A DNA stretch of 10,148 bases from Promethearchaeota archaeon (GTDB taxonomy: Archaea; Asgardarchaeota; Lokiarchaeia; Sigynarchaeales; SOKP01): positions 1-10,148 of the forward strand of contig JAHLWT010000145.1 of NCBI GenBank assembly GCA_019057775.1, written 5' to 3'. The translations under genes were made by a program, and so were the position numbers. The notes beneath the pieces were generated by a model. It saw nothing but the letters and a program-made list of their open reading frames with translations. It was not told where the DNA came from and ran no database searches. Below, in pieces: positions 1 through 6,082 of the stretch. Within the stretch, counting starts at the first letter, position 1. Every line of letters starts with the position of its first letter.

Positions 1-325
1 AATAATCATATATTTCTGTGACCGTTCCTACAGTACTTCGAGGATTCTTTGACAACGGTTTTTGTTCTATAGCTATAGCAGGAGATAATCCTTCTATTGA
101 ATCTACATCTGGTTTATCCATTTCACCAAGAAACTGTCTGGCATAGCTTGATAAAGATTCAAGAAACCTTCGTTGTCCCTCCGCGAATATCGTATTAATG
201 ACAAGCGAACTTTTCCCACTTCCACTTATTCCAGTTACAACCGTAAGCTTATTACGAGGTATTTTTACATTAATATCTTTTAAGTTGTTCTCTCTGGCAC
301 CCTTGACAACAATAAATTCATTCAT
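1..325 (-). CDS. uvrA: UvrA, excinuclease ABC subunit A (N-terminal part, runs off left edge)
   Basis: UvrA is the DNA-damage sensor ATPase of nucleotide excision repair; it works as a dimer and loads UvrB at lesions. The 108 complete codons visible here start at ATG 325. Walker A of the first ABC domain is clear (G32-I-S-G-S-G-K-S-S, with K38). It is followed by conserved UvrA signatures: A-E-G-Q-R-R-F (48-54), [12 protein letters not shown] (56-67), [14 protein letters not shown] (71-84), and [15 protein letters not shown] (94-108). The family is usually about 940-970 residues, so most of the gene lies outside the window. Residues after Walker A read V-I-N-T where A-F-D-T is common. The start fits the family N-terminus, and no Shine-Dalgarno is obvious. 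Codons 1-11 and the upstream region are repeated near 6000, as described separately. Confidence 0.97.
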   Translation of the reverse strand, partial: MNEFIVVKGARENNLKDINVKIPRNKLTVVTGISGSGKSSLVINTIFAEGQRRFLESLSSYARQFLGEMDKPDVDSIEGLSPAIAIEQKPLSKNPRSTVGTVTEIYDY

Positions 326-372
326 ATTCTACTATTTCTTTTTAATTCTGGATATCAAAAAAGTTTTTCTAA
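294..372 (-). repeat. Direct repeat copy A: uvrA 5' end plus upstream region
   Basis: This 79-bp stretch covers most of codon 11 down to codon 1 of uvrA plus 47 bases upstream. It matches 5998-6076 at 72 of 79 positions without gaps, in the same orientation, at an offset of exactly 5,704 bp. Its outer 39 bp (334-372) also match 3395-3433 at 36 of 39 positions. Copies A and C bracket both plus-strand genes. They could be attachment-site-like direct repeats left by an integration, or the product of a segmental duplication. No integrase or transposase is visible between them. Confidence 0.9.
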
Positions 373-373
373 G

Positions 374-383
374 ATATTATAAA
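374..383 (-). promoter_or_regulatory. Putative TATA box for uvrA
   Basis: On the minus strand this reads TTTATAATAT, ending 49 bases before the uvrA ATG at 325. Transcription starting about 25 bases downstream would give a leader of roughly 20-30 nt, normal for archaea. The box lies just outside the repeat copy at 294-372, so the second uvrA-like start near 6029 does not share it. This is a sequence-pattern call only. Confidence 0.45.
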
Positions 384-499
384 ACCTTACACTTGTATTT
401 ACATTTAAAAAAAATTATATAGAATCTGGGTATACAATTTATGAATTATTAAAAGAACATTAGAAAAATTCAGCACTCAAGGATTTAAAATAATTTTTA

Positions 500-527
500 T
501 TTATAAATATCCTATGCTATTATAGGA
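500..527 (+). promoter_or_regulatory. Putative TATA box and overlapping hairpin/operator-like palindrome
   Basis: A TTTATAAATAT box (500-510) precedes the TTG start at 565 by about 55 bases, which would place transcription start near 533-536 and give a leader of about 30 nt. The palindrome TCCTAT-gctatt-ATAGGA (510-527) follows it directly and covers the region between box and expected start site. That is a position where a repressor or transcription-factor dimer could act. The six-bp arms are short, and in DNA this AT-rich the palindrome could be chance. Confidence 0.4.
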
Positions 528-564
528 CAAAAATTAAAAACATTACTGAAATTAAATAGTAATC

Positions 565-3378
565 TTGACAGAAGATAAAGATAAGTACAAAGATATTGAA
601 GTTTACCTTAATGGACGAAAAACTAAAAGATCAGATTCATGGTTAAGTATAGGTCCTGGATCTGATTTATGTTATATTTCATATGATGAAGGACGTGTAT
701 ATTTTGGTTTATTAACCCCTAGTGATGGAATTGCTGATCTCGATCATAATGACGATAGACAATCTGTCTCCTTTAGATATATTGGTTGGTGGGAATCAGA
801 ATACGAAGATGGTGGTGAGAATGTTAATTATTTATTTGAAATTGTCTTTAACAACCGTGAAGATTATCATAAAGTTAGGGAAATCTGGCAAGAGGGAGAG
901 AAAATCCATCCAAAAGAAGATTTAATAGATGGCTTTGACATCAATGATTATCTAAGTTTAAAAATAGTAAACGAGCACACATATCTCTATATAAATGGGA
1001 GAAGATTTTTACAATGTATTCAATTGACTCTTAATATCCCTAAAAATGAGATTTCCATGTATGATGAGATTGACTCGATTGATGAAGCCTCAGAAATTTA
1101 TAAGACTCAAGATGAGACAAGACAGAACATATTCAGTTCAAAAAGTCCAGAATCAGAGGTAACTATAACTCCAGAACAAGAGTTTTGGGCTCATTGTTCT
1201 AACGTGCAAATGTGGGCTGAAAATGATTATGATACAAGATTAATGCATAGTAATTTATCCTTTCCTCTATTGAAAGAGCTTGTGGATGCAGGAGACCCCA
1301 AAGCTATAAAGGTATTTAAGGAAGAAATTGCGAAAAGATTTGAGCTTGGTAGTCCTAATGTGATGCTATACCTTATAAAACAAGGATATACAAAGTATCT
1401 TATTGAGGACAATATAAAAATGAACATATTAGAGAGAAACTCTGATTTGCAGGACTATCTATCTAATAACCTTCAAAAATTTAGATATGTAGTATTCCCC
1501 ATTTACAAATTTTTGATTAATATTGGAGATGATTATGCTATGGAGGAATTTAAAACCTTAATTACACAAAACGCTGAAAAATGCGATGCTTCCCTTTTAA
1601 TAAAAAACGGATTTGGAGGGTTATTACCAAGAAATTTTGTAAGAGATAAAATTAAAAACAAGGACATTGAAGTAATTAAAGCGATTATATATAGTTTAGA
1701 AAGACATAGGAATTATAAAACTCTAAATAATCTTAAAGATGATGAGTTTGAATTAATTTTTGAACTATTAACCAACAAAGAAATTGAAAATGTTCTATAT
1801 GAATATTATAAAAAGGAAAGGGAGAAGGAAAGGGATTATTATTTCTATGATGAGGAAGATGAAGAGGATGAATTCTATTTTGATTTAGAATATGATTTCG
1901 AATTCTATGATTGGCGCCATAATTTCATACAAGAGGATGGAGAAATCCTTTCTAATTTTCTAAAGAAGAAACTTATTAAAATTATTAATACAGAAGAGTG
2001 GGATTCTTTAGCAGATCTAGTTGATATGTATTTACTTAATATATTAACTGAAGATGATTTTCTCGACTTAGTAAACGATCCAAAAATTAATTTCCTCGAA
2101 AATCTATTGTTTTGTCTTCAAACTACGGATTTAAATAATAGGTTAACAGGTTGGGAGCGAAGTCTTTATGACGAATTAAGAAAATTCTGCCACGAATCTA
2201 TTCAACCCAAATTACTTGAAATAATGACTACATCGACTAAAATTAAACTAAGAACAATAGTCGAATCATTTTTAATCGGGATATTTGAGGGGGCGGACCT
2301 AGCTTCCCTATTTGAGGACCCTAACATAAATCTACTCGAAAATATCATTAAAACGATTAAAAACGAGGAACATTATGCAGTGGGAGATTGGTTTCATAGA
2401 TTTAAATACAGAAAAAAAGAAGAATTATCCAAACCATTTAAAGATTCAATAATTAGAATGATTAAAAAAAAGAAAATTGAGGTTTTCTTGGATTTGTTCG
2501 ATTATCAAGTTATTGAGTATTTAAAAAAGGAAGATTTTTTGGATTTATTAGCCTCAACTGAAATAAATTTTTTAGATTTCTTGATAAATAGCATAAAAAA
2601 CTTAGATTCAAATGAAGAGAATATCCTTACATACCATGGTATTTTTCCTGCTGAATTAATCGAGCATACATCAGATATTTTTCTCGAAAAAATTGAGGAG
2701 CTTGCGCGTTCAAGCGACTCTGAGAATCTTCTAGCTTTATTTAGGCTTCAATTTATAGAGTTCATTAATATCGATAAGTTTATTTCCCTTATAGACAAAT
2801 ATAATGAAGTTATAATGTCAGCTCTTTTGAGAATAGATCGCCTTGAGGGAGAAGAGTGGTTTGAGAAATTCTTTTGGGGAGAAAATCTTAAATATTTCTT
2901 AAGTCCCATGAAAGAATTTATATTAAATGTGGCATCTAAAGGGGATATTGAAGAAATTTCTAAATGGATCATTGATGTATTGTATTGTATGGATGAAGAA
3001 GAGCAAGTTATTTTTCTAAAGGAACCAGTCTTTAAAAAAGAGCTACTAATCAGAATAGCCGGGGAATATCTCTCTTGGGATGGTCAATTTCCGAAACACT
3101 TAACTCCATTCCTAAGTGAAGTATATAATGATCATCTGAATGAAATAAGAAATTCGGAGGCATATAAAATAATAATGCCTCTCTATAAAAAGTATAGAGA
3201 AACACCTTTAACTATGGAAGAAAAGAGGAAAATAAATTTTCTTATAAATGTTTACTTTAGTGATTATTTAAGCAAATTGATAAAGGATAATTTCCCAGAT
3301 CTAGCAAGTCAAGAATTTTCAGAATTAAAACATAATATTGAAAAATTATATTGGAATGAAAAAAGAGAAAATGCATAA
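565..3378 (+). CDS. Large helical-repeat protein with Lokiarchaeal-type module, unknown function
   Basis: This 937-residue protein has no recognised catalytic motif, signal peptide or membrane segment. The N-terminus (about 1-200) looks beta-rich and aromatic, including F-R-Y-I-G-W-W (residues 71-77). Residues about 205-285 form a module with C-S-N-V-Q-M-W-A-E-N-D-Y-D-T-R and G-D-P-K-A-I-K-V-F-K-E-E-I-A-K-R-F, which I recall from many large Lokiarchaeal proteins, often fused to different repeats. A very acidic, Tyr/Phe-rich stretch lies at about 417-452. Five diverged helical repeats follow, starting near 468, 549, 629, 708 and 784, with the pattern basic helix, E/D-D-F-L-D-L, then I-N-F-L-E-N-L-L. 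This suggests a solenoid scaffold for protein contacts. The start is TTG: an in-frame TAA at 553-555 leaves no upstream ATG, GTG or TTG, and the next in-frame ATG would remove the N-terminal region. No Shine-Dalgarno is seen. The gene has its own promoter and lies between repeat copies A and B. Confidence 0.85.
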   Translation: MTEDKDKYKDIEVYLNGRKTKRSDSWLSIGPGSDLCYISYDEGRVYFGLLTPSDGIADLDHNDDRQSVSFRYIGWWESEYEDGGENVNYLFEIVFNNREDYHKVREIWQEGEKIHPKEDLIDGFDINDYLSLKIVNEHTYLYINGRRFLQCIQLTLNIPKNEISMYDEIDSIDEASEIYKTQDETRQNIFSSKSPESEVTITPEQEFWAHCSNVQMWAENDYDTRLMHSNLSFPLLKELVDAGDPKAIKVFKEEIAKRFELGSPNVMLYLIKQGYTKYLIEDNIKMNILERNSDLQDYLSNNLQKFRYVVFPIYKFLINIGDDYAMEEFKTLITQNAEKCDASLLIKNGFGGLLPRNFVRDKIKNKDIEVIKAIIYSLERHRNYKTLNNLKDDEFELIFELLTNKEIENVLYEYYKKEREKERDYYFYDEEDEEDEFYFDLEYDFEFYDWRHNFIQEDGEILSNFLKKKLIKIINTEEWDSLADLVDMYLLNILTEDDFLDLVNDPKINFLENLLFCLQTTDLNNRLTGWERSLYDELRKFCHESIQPKLLEIMTTSTKIKLRTIVESFLIGIFEGADLASLFEDPNINLLENIIKTIKNEEHYAVGDWFHRFKYRKKEELSKPFKDSIIRMIKKKKIEVFLDLFDYQVIEYLKKEDFLDLLASTEINFLDFLINSIKNLDSNEENILTYHGIFPAELIEHTSDIFLEKIEELARSSDSENLLALFRLQFIEFINIDKFISLIDKYNEVIMSALLRIDRLEGEEWFEKFFWGENLKYFLSPMKEFILNVASKGDIEEISKWIIDVLYCMDEEEQVIFLKEPVFKKELLIRIAGEYLSWDGQFPKHLTPFLSEVYNDHLNEIRNSEAYKIIMPLYKKYRETPLTMEEKRKINFLINVYFSDYLSKLIKDNFPDLASQEFSELKHNIEKLYWNEKRENA

Positions 3379-3394
3379 TAATTATAAAAGTATA

Positions 3395-3433
3395 ATTTCT
3401 TTTTAATTCTGGAAATCAAAATAATTTTTCTAA
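3395..3433. repeat. Direct repeat copy B (39-bp core)
   Basis: This copy begins 17 bases after the stop codon of the helical-repeat gene. It matches 6038-6076 at 38 of 39 positions and 334-372 at 36 of 39, in the same orientation. Unlike copies A and C it lacks the uvrA codons: similarity stops at its left edge. It therefore represents only the uvrA-upstream part of the repeat. Read on the plus strand it opens with TTTCTTTTT, which could also serve as the U-rich terminator of the preceding gene. Confidence 0.88.
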
Positions 3434-3541
3434 TGAGAATAAAATTCAATAATAAGGAATAAGGAATAAAACTTATTCTTCGATGAAGCATTTGGAGGTT
3501 CAGTCAAGGTAAAAAACTAATAACAAAATGGAATAAATAAA
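3434..3541 (+). promoter_or_regulatory. Leader of the WD40 gene: heptad repeats, palindromes, isolated GGAGG
   Basis: Three tandem heptads AATAAGG, AATAAGG, AATAAAA (3451-3471) run into a perfect palindrome GAATAA-aac-TTATTC (3464-3478). A small hairpin CTTC-gat-GAAG (3478-3488) follows immediately. A Shine-Dalgarno-like GGAGG (3494-3498) lies over 40 bases from the ATG at 3542, with no usable start codon at normal spacing. No canonical TATA box stands out; the AATAAAAC region near 3465 is the best candidate. The minimal upstream frame ATG-GAA-TAA (3528-3536) is probably chance. The cluster suggests a protein-binding site controlling the WD40 gene. Confidence 0.35.
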
Positions 3542-5860
3542 ATGGGAAAGAAACAAATTGATCTATTTGGAAAACCTGTTCACACACAAAAATTTGAAAT
3601 TGAAAATTATAAAAGCATTCTATATACAGATTACATCAATATTAAAAGTGAAAATTTAGTAAGAGCTTTTAACTTCATTCCTAATTTTGGGCATTCCGAT
3701 TCAATTGAGTGCTTAGCAATTTCACCTGATATGAAATATTTAGCTAGTGGTTCGTATGATACTACAATAAAAATATGGGAATTTCCATCTGGTAGACTTC
3801 TAATGACATTACATGGTCATAAAAAATGGGTTCGGGACATCTCATTTACACCTAATGGTAGGTATATTGTGAGTGGGGGTCGTGATAGCACAATAAATAT
3901 ATGGAATGTATCAACGGGAGATTTAGTACGTTCTATTATTCCAAGTAAGAAGAAGTGTACCGTATATTCAATCGCAATATCCCCCGATGGAAATTGCATA
4001 GTAAGCGGAAATAGCGATCGTACAATAAAAATATGGGAATTAGCAACTGGAAGATTATTACTAACTTTAGAAGATACTGATGGAGAAGAACCACTTAATG
4101 TACAGATTTCTCCAGATGGAAAATACATATTTGGAATTTTGTATTATTCTGTTAAAATCTGGGACTTAAAAACGGGAGAATTAGTTAAAACTCAGAAGAC
4201 AGCATTAACCTCCCGAGCTCTCTCAGATAAAGGAGATATATTAGTTTCATTAGATATTGAAGAAGGGATAGTAAAGATATTTAATTTAGATTTAGGGAAA
4301 ATTGAAACTGAAATAAAACTCTCAAGTAAAAATAATTTCTTTAGTAAAATATTCTTACCATTGGATGGTAGATATTTATTCATTGCTTATGGATATCTTG
4401 ATAAAGGATCAATAGATGTATGGGATCTAAAAACTAAGACGTGTTTAGGTTGTCTTAAAGGGCATAACTACAAAGTTAATTCTTTAATCCTAACCTCCGA
4501 TATGAAATATATTATTAGTGGTGCATGGGATAGCCAAATAAAAATATGGGATTTGGGAACTTGGTCATTACTACATACAATTAAAGGTGGCAGCTTTCAT
4601 TTAAAAAACTTAGATCAAATCACTTCTGATGGGAAATATTTAGTTACGACTGATAGAAATAACGTGAATAATATTACATTTTGGCAATTATCAGATGGAA
4701 TTAAATCCAAAACAGTAACCTTTCTTAATGAGATACAAGGAATTAAAATAACATCAGATGGAAAATACCTTATAATAAGTGATTCAAAAAATTACGTTTA
4801 TTTATGGCAATTTTCTTCTTCACAGATTATAAATAAGATACAGATTTCCAGAAAAGGTTCGTTTTTTATAAACCTATTTACCATAACTTCAGATTTGAAT
4901 TATTTAATAATTTATAATAACAAAAAGGAAATAGAAATTTGGAAATTTAATTCGTATTTACTAATAAATACAATCAAAATAAATGACCAAAGTATTTGGT
5001 CAATTATTACTTCTCCAGATAATAAATATATTATTTGTGGACTAGATGATTGGACTATTTGTATTTGGGAAATCAAATCTGGGAATTTAATTAGAGTACT
5101 TGAAGGGCATCAAGGAGGAATCATGTCTTTAGATATTTCTGCTAATGGTAACCTAATTGTAAGTGCTGGTGAACTTGGAGATCAATCTATAAAAATCTGG
5201 GATTTTCATTCAGGAGAATTAATTAATACGATTTTAATGAATAATGATGGAGTCATGTCAGTTAAGCTTTCTCCTAATGGAAAATATTTAGCAAGTGGTT
5301 CAGCAGATAACACAGTCTATGTTTATGATTTAGATGGAAAATGGCAATATGGCCCATTCAATCATTTATCTAGTGTTTTCCAAGTAAATTTCATACCTAA
5401 TACAGACTGGGTTATTGCCTTTGACTCTTCTGGAGAAATCAGGATTTGGGACTTTAAAAAAGAAAAAAAAGTATATTTAGGTCTAGCACAAAAAAAACCT
5501 AAAATAAGACAGCGATATCATATAAGCAATCATTATAGATGCCAAATATGCCATTCCGATAAACATATCATGAGATATTTCAAAAAGGATGGAGAGAATT
5601 GGATTGAATGTCCAGAAAATAAAGCAGAGTTTGAAATGGCATATTGCCATAAATGTAAATGTGACCAAAGGGTTTATGAGAGTAATTTCCTGAGAGACGA
5701 TTTTATGGAAGGATATAGACCTTATGAACATCGTTTCTGGGATTCAAAAAAAGGATCATTTATTGGTGAAGTAGAAAGCGAGAGATTATATCGAGAGATA
5801 TTTGGATCTCAAACAGAATTCAAGGTTAATGACTCTATAGACTCGTTCAGGCTGTCTTGA
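3542..5860 (+). CDS. WD40-repeat protein: two seven-bladed propellers plus Cys-rich zinc-binding tail
   Basis: This is a 772-residue cytoplasmic scaffold-type protein. I count fourteen WD40 blades between about residues 48 and 640. Each has a core S-P-D-x-K-Y-L or a variant, then a strand ending I-K-I-W-D/E-hydrophobic; the clearest are blades 1-4, 7 and 11-13. Fourteen blades fit two seven-bladed beta-propellers. Blades 5, 6 and 8-10 are degenerate. After the propellers, C667-x2-C670 and C702-x2-C705-x-C707, with C690 between them, suggest a zinc ribbon or treble-clef-like knuckle. A charged tail of about 65 residues follows. No enzymatic domain is visible, so the role is probably protein-complex assembly. 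The start ATG is fixed by an in-frame TAA at 3521-3523. It is codirectional with the helical-repeat gene, 163 bp away, with repeat copy B between them, so cotranscription is uncertain. WD40 expansion is common in Asgard archaea and some bacteria. Confidence 0.93.
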   Translation: MGKKQIDLFGKPVHTQKFEIENYKSILYTDYINIKSENLVRAFNFIPNFGHSDSIECLAISPDMKYLASGSYDTTIKIWEFPSGRLLMTLHGHKKWVRDISFTPNGRYIVSGGRDSTINIWNVSTGDLVRSIIPSKKKCTVYSIAISPDGNCIVSGNSDRTIKIWELATGRLLLTLEDTDGEEPLNVQISPDGKYIFGILYYSVKIWDLKTGELVKTQKTALTSRALSDKGDILVSLDIEEGIVKIFNLDLGKIETEIKLSSKNNFFSKIFLPLDGRYLFIAYGYLDKGSIDVWDLKTKTCLGCLKGHNYKVNSLILTSDMKYIISGAWDSQIKIWDLGTWSLLHTIKGGSFHLKNLDQITSDGKYLVTTDRNNVNNITFWQLSDGIKSKTVTFLNEIQGIKITSDGKYLIISDSKNYVYLWQFSSSQIINKIQISRKGSFFINLFTITSDLNYLIIYNNKKEIEIWKFNSYLLINTIKINDQSIWSIITSPDNKYIICGLDDWTICIWEIKSGNLIRVLEGHQGGIMSLDISANGNLIVSAGELGDQSIKIWDFHSGELINTILMNNDGVMSVKLSPNGKYLASGSADNTVYVYDLDGKWQYGPFNHLSSVFQVNFIPNTDWVIAFDSSGEIRIWDFKKEKKVYLGLAQKKPKIRQRYHISNHYRCQICHSDKHIMRYFKKDGENWIECPENKAEFEMAYCHKCKCDQRVYESNFLRDDFMEGYRPYEHRFWDSKKGSFIGEVESERLYREIFGSQTEFKVNDSIDSFRLS

Positions 5861-5904
5861 AGCAACATAAGATTGAACTAATCTTTGAAGTTCATACAGT
5901 TTAT

Positions 5905-5968
5905 TATTCATTAATTTTTAACCTTTTAATATTGATATTTATTTTTGTCTTAATCTAATATTTTTTTC
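5905..5968 (+). terminator. T-rich terminator region of the WD40 gene
   Basis: Successive T-tracts (TTTTT near 5915, TTTT near 5924, TTTTT near 5942 and T7 at 5962-5968) follow the WD40 stop codon at 5860. Archaeal intrinsic termination typically uses such U-rich tracts without a strong hairpin. No stable hairpin is visible here. The rest of 5861-5981 holds no convincing gene. Confidence 0.45.
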
Positions 5969-5981
5969 ATTGTATTTAAAG

Positions 5982-6029
5982 TCAATACTCCAGTATCCTG
6001 GCACCTTTAATGACAATAAATTCATTCAT
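5982..6029 (-). pseudogene. Relic of a uvrA 5' end (15 codons)
   Basis: Read on the minus strand, ATG 6029 opens M-N-E-F-I-V-I-K-G-A-R, which matches uvrA residues 1-11 ([11 protein letters not shown]) at 10 of 11 positions. The match then ends abruptly: I-L-E-Y and a TGA stop at 5984-5982. There is no Walker A or further UvrA sequence. Most nucleotide differences in these codons are synonymous (GTT/GTC, AAG/AAA, AGA/AGG), with one conservative V/I change. So this copy probably diverged while part of a working uvrA and was cut off later. It may alternatively be a non-functional mini-ORF carried with the repeated upstream region. Confidence 0.75.
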
Positions 6030-6076
6030 GTTCTACTATTTCTTTTTAATTCTGGAAATCAAAAAAATTTTTCTAA
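5998..6076 (-). repeat. Direct repeat copy C: uvrA-like 5' end plus upstream region
   Basis: This is the right-hand partner of 294-372, identical at 72 of 79 positions and without gaps. It ends six bases before the stop codon of the nuclease-like gene (6083-6085). In the minus direction the order is therefore nuclease gene stop, 53 bases, then the uvrA-like ATG. That could be the ancestral junction between the nuclease gene and uvrA before the plus-strand genes were inserted. Its 39-bp core is closer to copy B (38 of 39) than to copy A (36 of 39). Confidence 0.9.
6061..6067 (-). terminator. T7 tract downstream of the nuclease-like gene
   Basis: On the minus strand a run of seven T begins 16 bases after the TGA stop of the large minus-strand gene, within repeat copy C. 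It could act as an archaeal U-rich terminator. There is no hairpin, and the same position in copy A has only six T, so this may be incidental to the repeat. Confidence 0.3.
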
Positions 6077-6082
6077 ATGTTA

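Noticed and set aside
198..422. Open frame of 74 codons on the plus strand
   Set aside because: It is antisense to the well-supported uvrA start and its upstream region; the composition is low-complexity Leu/Phe with no recognisable domain.
3309..3491. Open frame of 60 codons on the minus strand through the gap between the two plus-strand genes
   Set aside because: It overlaps the end of the helical-repeat gene and repeat copy B, and encodes only hydrophobic low-complexity sequence typical of AT-rich DNA.
294..6076. Insertion-sequence interpretation of the flanking repeats
   Set aside because: The repeats are direct rather than inverted, contain gene sequence, and no transposase lies between them.
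334..6076. CRISPR array based on three 39-bp repeats
   Set aside because: The spacing is over 2.6 kb with whole genes between copies; there are no short regular spacers and no cas genes. The PD-(D/E)XK protein has RecB/Cas4-like motifs, but I see no Cas4-type cysteine cluster.
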